Assembly: GCA_001796865.1 (NCBI GenBank)
Contig: MGNQ01000056.1
Coordinates: 20,360 to 26,921 of the forward strand
Direction of reading: 5' to 3'
DNA length: 6,562 nt
From: Chloroflexi bacterium RBG_16_56_11
GTDB taxonomy: Bacteria > Chloroflexota > Dehalococcoidia > Dehalococcoidales > RBG-16-60-22
A program made the position numbers and the translations under genes. Below are positions 1-5,704 of this stretch, one piece after another; positions within the stretch are counted from its first letter, which is position 1, and each line of letters starts with the position of its first letter. Below the pieces are notes generated by a model. It did not search any database. It saw only the letters and a program-made list of their open reading frames with translations, and was not told the origin of the DNA.

Positions 1-336
1 TTGTATTTCCAGGTCGGCAGGGTAATTAGGATCGGGTTCGAGGCTGAAAGGTGGGTATTTGTCGGTGCCGAGGGCCGCATAGCTATAAAATCCCACCCGC
101 CATCCCCAGCGTAGCACTCCTACATTGAAATCGAAAAGACCTCTGGGGTATTTGCCAGTGAACAGGATGGCGAAAAAGGCAATAATCCATACCACGATGA
201 ACGCGATGCCCAAGAAAACCAGTAGGAAATAGTGGGGGATGGCCAGCAGCCATTTCAGGAGCCACCAGCCGCGCGAGGGTGGGATGGTCAGCTCGCCCCT
301 GAGGGTGACCGGGTAGGCCGGGCTTTGTGTCGCCAT
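1..336 (-). CDS. DUF4389 domain membrane protein (3' end beyond window)
   Basis: The reading frame runs from an ATG at 336 to the left edge with no stop, giving 112 residues; the C-terminus lies outside the window. An AGGAGG at 348-343 sits 6 nt before the ATG and fixes the start. A hydrophobic segment at about residues 34-60 (IPHYFLLVFLGIAFIVV...) is a membrane helix. It is followed by the conserved block YPRGLFDFNVGVLRWGWRV at 63-81 and a GTDKYPPFSLEPDP stretch at 90-103, which I recognise as the DUF4389 signature. The family has no established biochemical function; members are small membrane proteins, often with one or two such domains in tandem. Here only one copy is visible, so a second may lie outside. 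It has its own promoter (373-402) and is separated from aroF by hairpin-forming DNA, so it is probably a separate transcription unit. Confidence 0.85.
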   Translation of the reverse strand, partial: MATQSPAYPVTLRGELTIPPSRGWWLLKWLLAIPHYFLLVFLGIAFIVVWIIAFFAILFTGKYPRGLFDFNVGVLRWGWRVGFYSYAALGTDKYPPFSLEPDPNYPADLEIQ

Positions 337-372
337 ACGCTACCTCCTGGCCGGCGCGGCGCCGGTTGCTCT

Positions 373-402
373 AATTTACAATTGACGACCGGAGATTGTC
401 AA
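373..402 (-). promoter_or_regulatory. Sigma-70-type promoter for the DUF4389 gene
   Basis: On the minus strand a perfect -35 box TTGACA (402-397) is followed after 18 nt by TAAATT (378-373). The predicted start would be near 366, leaving a leader of about 30 nt that carries a GC-rich inverted repeat (CCGGC, 5-nt loop, GCCGG) just before the AGGAGG of the gene. It is inferred from consensus match and position only. Confidence 0.55.
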
Positions 403-415
403 ATGGTCTGCCTAA

Positions 416-459
416 CTGACCCCTTCACTTCTCAAAAAGGAAGGGGACACTGTGGTCAG
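416..459. repeat. Imperfect hairpin between aroF and the DUF4389 gene
   Basis: CCCCTTC (420-426) pairs with GAAGGGG (440-446) around a 13-nt loop, and an outer CTGA/TCAG (416-419 and 456-459) adds to the stem if a 9-nt bulge is allowed on one side. On the minus strand the loop contains a run of five T. It lies between the end of aroF and the promoter of the next gene, so it could help end transcription, but no T tract follows the stem as in a standard intrinsic terminator. Confidence 0.4.
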
Positions 460-480
460 GGTCTCCACTTAACATTACTA

Positions 481-509
481 TAAAAACGGGTCCCGGCCAC
501 GATTCGTTT
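481..509 (-). terminator. Possible terminator downstream of aroF
   Basis: Reading leftwards after the aroF stop, AAACG (509-505) can pair with CGTTT (488-484) around a GC-rich interior (GTGGCCGG), followed by the T-rich TTTTTA. The minus-strand stem has a mismatched AA/CC pair. On the + strand the same DNA pairs better: AAACGGGTC (484-492) with GATTCGTTT (501-509), 9 bp with two G-U pairs and an 8-nt loop. The position fits an aroF terminator, but the stem is only moderate in that direction. Confidence 0.4.
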
Positions 510-526
510 CCCTAAAAAAATTTATG

Positions 527-1528
527 TTAAAGGAATTGCTTCAGCCGGCCAATCTCGTCCATCAGCTCAGCGAACTGTTGCGGGTAAAGCGACTGCATCC
601 CATCCGAAAGGGCGTGTGCCGGGTCGTGGTGTACCTCGATGAGAAGCCCGTCCGCCCCGACGGCGATGGCGCCCCTCGAGAGGGGAATAACGTAGTCGCG
701 CCGGCCGGCGGCGTGTGACGGGTCAACGATGATGGGCAGGTGGCTGGCCTCCCTGATGGACGGTATGGCGCTCAGGTCCAGGGTGTTGCGGGTATTATCG
801 GAAAAGGTTCGTATGCCTCTTTCGCAGAGGATGACCCGCGTGTTGCCCTCGGACATGATGTACTCGGCGGCCATGAGCCACTCGTCGATGGTCGCCGCCA
901 GGCCACGCTTGAGCAACACCGGTTTGTTAAGCTGGCCGGCCAGCCGCAGTAGCGAATAGTTCTGCATATTCCGGGCGCCTATCTGGACGATATCCGCGTA
1001 TCCAGCGACCAGTGAGAGGCTTTCGCTATCGATGGCCTCGGTGGCGATGAGCAGTCCTGTTTCCCGGCGGACCTTTTGGAGTATTTTCAGTCCCTTTTCG
1101 CCGAGTCCCTGGAAGCTGTAAGGAGAGGTCCTCGGTTTAAAGGCCCCGCCGCGGAAGACGCGGGCGCCGTGCTCTTTTACCAGGGTGGCAATGGTCAACG
1201 CCTGCTCTTCGCTCTCCACGGCGCACGGCCCGGCGATGATGACCGGCTCTCCGCCGCCGATTTTGACATCACCGACGGATATCACGCTGGACTCCGGGTG
1301 CGTTTCCCGGCTGACCAGTTTATAGGGCTTGGTTACCGGGATAGCCTCCCTGACACCCTCTAGGGAAAGCAACTGCGTGGCGTCCACGGGTCCTTTGTTC
1401 CCGATGATACAGACGGCCGTCCGGATAGCTCCCGGCATGGGCACACCGCGGTAGCCCATCTTCTGGATTTCCCGGATGACGGCCTGTACCTGTCCTTCCG
1501 TGGCATCATTCTTCATGACGATGAGCAT
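527..1528 (-). CDS. aroF: 3-deoxy-7-phosphoheptulonate synthase (DAHP synthase, type I-beta)
   Basis: This enzyme condenses phosphoenolpyruvate with erythrose 4-phosphate, the first step of the shikimate pathway to chorismate and aromatic amino acids; it is cytosolic. The 333-residue length matches the Thermotoga-type form: an N-terminal ferredoxin-like regulatory domain (about 1-72, in this family the site of feedback control by aromatic amino acids) followed by a TIM barrel. Visible barrel motifs are AGPCAVESEEQ (99-109), RGGAFKPRTSPYSFQGLG (126-143), QIGARNMQNY (182-191), LLKRG (205-209), RGIRTF (237-242) and VDPSHAAGRR (268-277). C102, H272, E298 and D309 are the expected metal ligands and are all present. 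The ATG at 1528 gives the expected N-terminus (MLIVMK), although the ribosome binding site (AAGAAAG) is weak. It starts 38 nt after the macro-domain gene and probably shares its mRNA. No other shikimate gene is adjacent inside the window. Confidence 0.96.
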   Translation of the reverse strand: MLIVMKNDATEGQVQAVIREIQKMGYRGVPMPGAIRTAVCIIGNKGPVDATQLLSLEGVREAIPVTKPYKLVSRETHPESSVISVGDVKIGGGEPVIIAGPCAVESEEQALTIATLVKEHGARVFRGGAFKPRTSPYSFQGLGEKGLKILQKVRRETGLLIATEAIDSESLSLVAGYADIVQIGARNMQNYSLLRLAGQLNKPVLLKRGLAATIDEWLMAAEYIMSEGNTRVILCERGIRTFSDNTRNTLDLSAIPSIREASHLPIIVDPSHAAGRRDYVIPLSRGAIAVGADGLLIEVHHDPAHALSDGMQSLYPQQFAELMDEIGRLKQFL

Positions 1529-1566
1529 TTTAGGTCTTTCTTATCAGAGTAATACCGTGAATCTAT

Positions 1567-2133
1567 CTAACCCTTTTCTCCCCTGACGTCCCACAGGGTA
1601 TCGGCGTAGGTTTCGTAGGTGCGGGAATCGAAGAGGACAAAGATGACCTCTTTGACGGATGTCTCCTGTCTCAAAAAATTCACGACGGTGCGCAGGGCGA
1701 CGCGAGCAGCTGAGTCGACGGGGTAGCTGTAAGCTCCGGTGCTGACGGAAGGGAAGGAGACGCTGGACAGACCGCGGGAAGCGGCCAGTTCCAGGCTGTT
1801 CTGGTAGGCGTTTGTCAGGAGACCGGCCTCCCCCATATTTCCCCCACCCCATATCGGACCAACGGTATGAATAACATACTTCGCCTTCATTTTTCCGGCG
1901 GTGGTGATGACCGCCTGGCCGGTAGGCAGGTGTCCCTGCCGGACGACGATTTGTTTACATTCTTCCAGGATAGCGGGACCTCCGGCGCGGTGGATGGCGC
2001 CATCCACCCCTCCTCCCCCCATAAGACCGGAGTTGGCGGCATTGACGATGGCATCGGTGGACTGGAGAGTAATATCGCCGCGGATGACGGAGAGTTTAGC
2101 CTGGTTGACAGTGTATGTGTGTTCGCCTGTCAT
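1567..2133 (-). CDS. Macro domain protein, probable O-acetyl-ADP-ribose deacetylase / ADP-ribosyl hydrolase (YmdB/MacroD-like)
   Basis: This is a single macro domain of 188 residues, the usual size for stand-alone bacterial MacroD-type enzymes. These bind ADP-ribose and hydrolyse O-acetyl-ADP-ribose or mono-ADP-ribose esters on proteins. Diagnostic motifs are AIVNAANSGLMGGGGVDGAIH at 28-48 (N34 and D44 in the catalytic loop), the GQAVITTAG segment at 72-80, YVIHTVGP at 86-93, and the substrate-binding loop PSVSTGAYSYP at 128-138. All key elements are intact, so it should be active. The ATG at 2133 has a GGGAAG a few bases upstream. The gene starts only 18 nt after the protease stop codon and 38 nt before aroF, so the three are probably one operon. 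The exact substrate cannot be told from sequence, and nothing in the window (no ADP-ribosyltransferase or sirtuin) names a partner. Confidence 0.93.
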   Translation of the reverse strand: MTGEHTYTVNQAKLSVIRGDITLQSTDAIVNAANSGLMGGGGVDGAIHRAGGPAILEECKQIVVRQGHLPTGQAVITTAGKMKAKYVIHTVGPIWGGGNMGEAGLLTNAYQNSLELAASRGLSSVSFPSVSTGAYSYPVDSAARVALRTVVNFLRQETSVKEVIFVLFDSRTYETYADTLWDVRGEKG

Positions 2134-2151
2134 GTGATTCTTCCCAGTACC

Positions 2152-3330
2152 CTATGGATTACCACCGAGGTAGTCAATCGCCCACTGGACGGCGTCTTCA
2201 CCGGTAACCTCGAGGATTCTATCCGGCTCGATGCCCTGTCCTTCAATCATGTGTCCGTCAGGTGTCAGCCAGCGCGCCGTGGTGATATAAAGTCCGGAGC
2301 CATCGCTGAGCCGGCGTAAGACGTTAACGCTGCCCTTGCCGTAGGTGACGTTCCCGGCCACGAAGGCCCGGTCATGGTCCTGGAGGGCACCGGAGAGCAC
2401 CTCGCTGCCGCTGGCGCTGGCCTCGTCCACCAGGACGACCAGAGGGAGGTCGGTGGTGATGGCTCTCGAGGAGACTTCATAGGTATCGGTTATTCCCTGG
2501 TTGCTCATTACCCGGGTGACGGCGCCCTGCTTGATAAAGTGACTGGCCACTTTGACAACGGCATCGAGGAGGCCTCCGGGATTGTGACGGAGGTCCAGCA
2601 CGATACCCCTGGCGCCATTCTTTTTCAGGTCCTGGATGACCGGCGACATTTCAGATTCAGTACGGGCGGTAAAATCGGTAATCGTGATATGGGCGATATC
2701 CCCACGCATTTCGAAGCGGACGCTGGGCACTTCGATGTTAGCCCTGATAATGTCGACGGCTACCGGGTCGGTCTCATCTCTATGCAGGACGAGGAGTTTA
2801 ACGGACGAGCCCTCCGGACCGCGTATCTTGATGATGGCCTCCGCGAGGGTCATATTAGCTGTAGAGGCGCCGTTTATTTCTAACACGGTATCACCCGCCC
2901 GGATACCCGCCTTCTCCGCTGGAGAGCCGACGATAGGCGCAGCAATGGTCAGCTGCCTATTTTCCATGGTGACGAAGGCGCCGATACCTTCGAACTCACC
3001 CTCGAAGGAGCTTACGCCCAAATCATAAAGATCCGGTTCGAGGTAGGCAGTATAAGGGTCATCCAGGGCGGTAATAATGCCTTCAATAGCCGCGCGGCTG
3101 AGGTTATCCGAGTTCAATCGCGATTGGTCGACGTAGTCGGTAAAAACGATATCCCAAGCCTCGTTGACGATATCCAGTTTTGCCTGGTTATCCGAAAGAT
3201 TGGAAGACGCAGATTGCCCTCCGGATCCATCGGAAACGCGGGAAACGCCGATCAGATAGCCGCCGCCGAAAGACAGGAACAGGACTGCCCCTACGAGTAC
3301 AACTATAGCGACGGGACTGTTTTTCGGCAT
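2152..3330 (-). CDS. S41A carboxy-terminal processing protease (CtpA/CtpB-like)
   Basis: A membrane-anchored serine protease of 392 residues. An N-terminal hydrophobic segment (about 7-29) is a signal anchor, placing the enzyme outside the cytoplasmic membrane. Next come the S41 N-terminal helical region (about 50-105, with DDPYTAYLEPD), a PDZ domain (about 108-185, with EGIGAFV and AGIRAGDTVLEING), and the protease core (about 205-370). Core motifs are LDLRHNPGGLL (245-255), EASASGSEVLSGAL (303-316), VTYGKGSVN (328-336) and TTARWLTPDGHMIEGQGIEPD (350-370). S307 and K332, 25 residues apart, are the expected Ser-Lys catalytic dyad. The position usually filled by Gln in GKGxVQ is Asn336 here. 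The family trims C-termini of extracytoplasmic or membrane proteins. The start at 3330 is supported by AAAGGAG, though 11 nt upstream is a long spacing. rnpB ends about 50 nt upstream and a macro-domain gene follows 18 nt downstream. Confidence 0.95.
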   Translation of the reverse strand: MPKNSPVAIVVLVGAVLFLSFGGGYLIGVSRVSDGSGGQSASSNLSDNQAKLDIVNEAWDIVFTDYVDQSRLNSDNLSRAAIEGIITALDDPYTAYLEPDLYDLGVSSFEGEFEGIGAFVTMENRQLTIAAPIVGSPAEKAGIRAGDTVLEINGASTANMTLAEAIIKIRGPEGSSVKLLVLHRDETDPVAVDIIRANIEVPSVRFEMRGDIAHITITDFTARTESEMSPVIQDLKKNGARGIVLDLRHNPGGLLDAVVKVASHFIKQGAVTRVMSNQGITDTYEVSSRAITTDLPLVVLVDEASASGSEVLSGALQDHDRAFVAGNVTYGKGSVNVLRRLSDGSGLYITTARWLTPDGHMIEGQGIEPDRILEVTGEDAVQWAIDYLGGNP

Positions 3331-3381
3331 GAACGACTATTCTCCTTTAAAATACTCATCGCAAAATACGAGTTTAAAGTT

Positions 3382-3762
3382 GAGCCAAGTAAACCTGTAA
3401 GCCGAGTTCTGTGTCCCGATAAAATCGGGATGGTGACCATCTCTCTAGCCCCGATGTTACCATCGGGGTCAAGCGACCAACCCGGGGAAAGGGCCAGGCG
3501 TCCCTGATTCCCTCTATTTGGTCTTGCTCCGGACGGGGTTTACACGGCCGGCCAGTCACCTGACCGCCGGTGAGCCCTTACCTCACCATTTCACCCTTGC
3601 CCCGACTGAAGCCGGGGCGGTATGTTTCTGTGGCACTTTCCGTAGGGTCGCCCCTCCTGGGTATTACCCAGCGCCCTGCCTGGGGGAGCTCGGACTTTCC
3701 TCCCCGGTTTCACCCCGAACGAACCGGGGTTCACCGGGGCGGCCACCCGGTTTACTTGACCC
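3382..3762 (-). ncRNA. rnpB: RNase P RNA, bacterial class A
   Basis: This is the catalytic RNA of ribonuclease P, which removes the 5' leader from precursor tRNAs. All universal blocks are present on the minus strand: GAGGAAAGTCCGAGCTCC (3702-3685), GAAAGTGCCACAGAAACAT (3640-3622), a GGTGAGGTAAGGGCTCACC stretch, GGAGCAAGACCAAATAG, and ACAGAACTCGGCTTA (3412-3398). The ends come from P1: GGGTCAAGTAAACC (3762-3749) pairs over 14 bp, with two G-U pairs, with GGTTTACTTGGCTC (3395-3382). P2 is GGTGGCC (3747-3741) with GGTCACC (3438-3432). P3, P18 (8 bp closed by a GTAA tetraloop, 3468-3449) and P19 (3430-3414) can all be drawn. The length of about 381 nt is normal. It has its own promoter. The expected GGU of loop L15 is not apparent. 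Open frames crossing this region on both strands are spurious. Confidence 0.97.
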
Positions 3763-3768
3763 GCTAAT

Positions 3769-3797
3769 AGTTTAGTGGAGACAGGAAGGATAGTCAA
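3769..3797 (-). promoter_or_regulatory. Sigma-70-type promoter of rnpB
   Basis: On the minus strand TTGACT (3797-3792) and TAAACT (3774-3769) are separated by exactly 17 nt, and the P1 5' strand begins 6 nt after the -10 box. The agreement between promoter geometry and the independently inferred RNA 5' end makes this the best supported promoter in the window. Confidence 0.85.
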
Positions 3798-3928
3798 TGG
3801 CAGGGAAGGCGGAACACGGTAAACGAATTCAAATTACGAAATGGAAGAGGAACTTGGAAACACGATGCAGCCGGTTCAATAAAAATCTAAGGACGGGACG
3901 GTTAATGACCCACGCCAGACGAGGCGGA

Positions 3929-4465
3929 TCAGGGATTATATTCAGGGGAAAACCTGGCGGCAACCAGAAACAGGACACCCGAGATGAGATAGGGCGAAGC
4001 AAACAGCCACATACCGAGGTAAACGTGGAAACTCTTATCGTAGACGAGGGTATGCAAGGTGGGGCTCATCGATAACAGCATATAGGCCGCAACAAGGAGC
4101 CAGCCGCCGATTTTCTCCCGCCACCAGGCGATACCGTAAAAGGCGATGGTGAAGATGACCGGAACAATGACAAAGAGGCTCTCCACATTAAAGCGCGGAT
4201 ATTCCTCGTCCCGAAAAGTCATAATGGTTTCGCCGATCAACATGGCGAGGATGAATAAAGATATGAGGAGTCCGCAGATACGCCCTATCCAGCGAATCGT
4301 GCTGACCCATTGTTTTTTCCGGGGTCCTGCGACTTTAATGGCTAACCCCCGATACGTCTTATTGTCCAGAACATGATAGGACTGTCTCCGGGGGATGTCA
4401 ACCGGGTTGTTCGAGGTCCGGCAACCCGTCCAGGGCCCGGTTAGCGAGGGCGTCAGCCGCGGCAT
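3929..4465 (-). CDS. Four-helix membrane protein, DUF7670-like; start uncertain
   Basis: The frame encodes 178 residues with four probable membrane helices at about 56-78 (RWIGRICGLLISLFILAMLIGE), 92-113, 117-136 (KIGGWLLVAAYMLL) and 144-168. The pattern of RWIxRI plus a helix ending in IGE, then a middle WREKIGGWLL segment, resembles small bacterial DUF7670-type membrane proteins of unknown function; that match is from memory and moderate. The start is unclear. The ATG at 4465 has an AGAGG 6 nt upstream but overlaps the 3' end of the RNase H gene by 68 nt in another frame and adds about 45 residues that look non-native. No ATG, GTG or TTG lies between there and an ATG inside helix 1. Rare starts at 4369 (CTG) or 4339 (ATT, after a G-rich stretch) would give a more natural N-terminus. 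It is last in the zinc-ribbon/RNase H unit. Confidence 0.7.
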   Translation of the reverse strand: MPRLTPSLTGPWTGCRTSNNPVDIPRRQSYHVLDNKTYRGLAIKVAGPRKKQWVSTIRWIGRICGLLISLFILAMLIGETIMTFRDEEYPRFNVESLFVIVPVIFTIAFYGIAWWREKIGGWLLVAAYMLLSMSPTLHTLVYDKSFHVYLGMWLFASPYLISGVLFLVAARFSPEYNP

Positions 4466-4826
4466 TTTCGCCTCTGGGCACAGTGGAGGCGGTGAAGGTT
4501 TCCAGCCGGCCGGTGAGGCGGACGATTTCCTGGTAAAGGTGTCTGAGAGCGGCGTTTTTTACTTTATAGCGGCCTTTTAGCTGGTTAACGACAAGCTCGG
4601 AGTCCGAAAGGAGAGTCACCTGAGTGGCGCCCAGGCCGATAGCCTTCTCCAAAGAGGCAATGACGGCCATGTATTCAGCCTGGTTGTTGGTGGCGATGCC
4701 GATGCGACGGGAAATCTGCGCTAGCGGATTGCCCCGGTCATCATGGATAGTGGCGCCAATGGCAGCCGGGCCGGGGTTACCCCGGGAGGCGCCGTCGGTA
4801 TGGATGGTGACTCTAGCGATACTCAA
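4398..4826 (-). CDS. rnhA: Ribonuclease HI family protein (TTG start)
   Basis: It hydrolyses the RNA strand of RNA-DNA hybrids, as in removal of primers and R-loops, in the cytoplasm. The 142 residues make a single RNase H fold with all four carboxylates: D11 in HTDGASRGNPGP, E51 in TNNQAEYMA, D75 in LLSDSELVV and D125 in ENAAADALAN. It has no basic protrusion or N-terminal hybrid-binding domain, so it resembles the compact YpdQ/archaeal-type RNase HI group rather than E. coli RnhA. The longest open frame extends 46 residues further upstream, but that part overlaps the zinc-ribbon gene. The TTG at 4826, 10 nt after that gene's stop and preceded by GGGA, puts the fold's first strand right at the N-terminus as expected. 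The short gap suggests coupled translation. The symbol rnhA is given in the broad family sense. Confidence 0.92.
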   Translation of the reverse strand: MSIARVTIHTDGASRGNPGPAAIGATIHDDRGNPLAQISRRIGIATNNQAEYMAVIASLEKAIGLGATQVTLLSDSELVVNQLKGRYKVKNAALRHLYQEIVRLTGRLETFTASTVPRGENAAADALANRALDGLPDLEQPG

Positions 4827-4836
4827 TTCTTCCCGA

Positions 4837-5532
4837 CTAAGAAACGTACAAAATGCGTCCGCATGTTCCGCATTGCACCGGCTGGCCACTCCTGGCCTTC
4901 TGGAGAGCGCTGGCCGAAAGTGAAATACGGCAGGCGCAGCAAATTCCCTGTTCCACCCTGGCAACAGCCTGCTTCTTCTGCTGCCGTATTTTATCGTATA
5001 AAGTGACTGTAGGGGCGTGCAGCATTTCGACCAGCTGGAGACGGCTCTGCTGGAGTTCGTCCAAATTGACCTTGAGCTGGCCTATCTCAACGGTCAACTG
5101 CTGCTGCTGGCGGCGCCACTCATCTTCAAGAGCGCGTAATTCATCACCGGCAGAGGTAACTATACGCTCCGCCGCTTCAACAAGGTCGATGATTTCCAGC
5201 GCCTTGTTCTCAGCCTGGTCGCCCCTTGACTTCAGTGCCGTTACTTCGTGCTGAAGGTTAGACAGTTCCTTGGGATTGTTAATGCGGCCGCTGTAAAGCT
5301 GCTCTTCCGCCGCGGCAACCTTACGCAGGAGGTCGTCCACTTCCCATTCCGCCTCCTTATGGCGGTGCCTGAGCTCTTCGAGGCGTTTCTGCTCGGCTGC
5401 CAGCCGGGCCCCGGCGGCGTCCAGCCTATCCCGGTTGCCCAGCAGACCAAGTTTGATTTTGAGGGACGATTCGTCGCGCTCAATTTCAGTATCGAGCTCC
5501 TGTAGCTGGAATAGTTGCCGGGTGATGGCCAT
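4837..5532 (-). CDS. Coiled-coil protein with C-terminal C4 zinc ribbon (COG1579)
   Basis: The 231-residue protein is highly charged and heptad-rich from about residue 5 to 180 (a long antiparallel coiled coil, with LYSGRINNPKELSNLQHEV near the hairpin turn at about 80-98). It ends in a C4 zinc ribbon: C198xxC201 and C221xxC224, with an extra C199. This order and length match COG1579 (zf-RING_7), whose studied members include Helicobacter HP0958; suggested roles are as RNA- or protein-binding adaptors, but no general function is established. The ATG at 5532 has GGAGAG 5 nt upstream. It is the first gene of a leftward unit with the RNase H gene 10 nt downstream. That pairing is compatible with a nucleic-acid-related role, which is an inference only. 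Confidence 0.92.
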   Translation of the reverse strand: MAITRQLFQLQELDTEIERDESSLKIKLGLLGNRDRLDAAGARLAAEQKRLEELRHRHKEAEWEVDDLLRKVAAAEEQLYSGRINNPKELSNLQHEVTALKSRGDQAENKALEIIDLVEAAERIVTSAGDELRALEDEWRRQQQQLTVEIGQLKVNLDELQQSRLQLVEMLHAPTVTLYDKIRQQKKQAVARVEQGICCACRISLSASALQKARSGQPVQCGTCGRILYVS

Positions 5533-5550
5533 TCGTTCTCTCCGTTGCCT

Positions 5551-5580
5551 ATTCTATAACGGTAAGCGGGGTAATAGCAA
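5551..5580 (-). promoter_or_regulatory. Possible promoter for the zinc-ribbon/RNase H unit
   Basis: On the minus strand TTGCTA (5580-5575) is followed by TAGAAT (5556-5551) after 18 nt, or by TATAGA (5558-5553) after 16 nt. The leader before the ATG at 5532 would be very short. The match is moderate and rests on position plus consensus. Confidence 0.4.
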
Positions 5581-5604
5581 TCCACCGAGTAGCGACAAAA
5601 TGGG

Positions 5605-5634
5605 ATGGCATGAAAAGAACATGTGTGCTAATAT
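5605..5634 (+). promoter_or_regulatory. Possible extended -10 promoter for the rightward small genes
   Basis: TGC followed by TAATAT (5629-5634) forms an extended -10 element, and ATGGCA (5605-5610) matches four of six -35 positions at 18-nt spacing. Transcription would begin near 5641, at the foot of the hairpin at 5643-5682 and about 65 nt before the first rightward ORF. Confidence 0.4.
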
Positions 5635-5642
5635 CTTAAAAA

Positions 5643-5682
5643 TAAAAACGAATCAAAGCTGAGCGAGCGTGATTCGTTTTTA
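5643..5682. terminator. Bidirectional terminator-like hairpin
   Basis: A 13-bp perfect inverted repeat (arms 5643-5655 and 5670-5682, TAAAAACGAATCA and its complement) flanks a 14-nt loop. The A-rich left and T-rich right flanks give a U tract in both directions. It lies in a divergent intergenic region where no gene ends, so its role is unclear: it could insulate the two units, act as an attenuator in the leader of the rightward genes, or mark an element boundary. Confidence 0.6.
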
Positions 5683-5704
5683 GAGTTATGTTAAGGGGGT
5701 CAGG

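Noticed and set aside
1867..2883. Long + strand ORFs (150 and 169 aa) opposite the macro-domain and protease genes
   Set aside because: They are antisense shadows of well-supported genes with full motif sets, and the translations show no domain.
3374..3797. Open reading frames on both strands across this region
   Set aside because: They lie within the RNase P RNA gene, whose conserved blocks and P1, P2, P3, P18 and P19 stems explain the sequence fully.
3797..4075. 92-aa + strand ORF starting next to the rnpB promoter
   Set aside because: It begins on the -35 box of rnpB and runs antisense into the membrane protein gene. The composition is basic and low-complexity with no recognisable motif.
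4827..4964. 46-residue N-terminal extension of the RNase H frame from an ATG at 4964
   Set aside because: It overlaps the zinc-ribbon coding sequence, including its cysteine motif, and adds no RNase H fold sequence. The TTG at 4826 is preferred.
481..5694. Composite transposon or genomic island bounded by the two shared hairpin elements
   Set aside because: The DNA between them is ordinary housekeeping genes including rnpB and aroF, with no transposase or integrase, so the shared blocks are better seen as dispersed copies of a small element.
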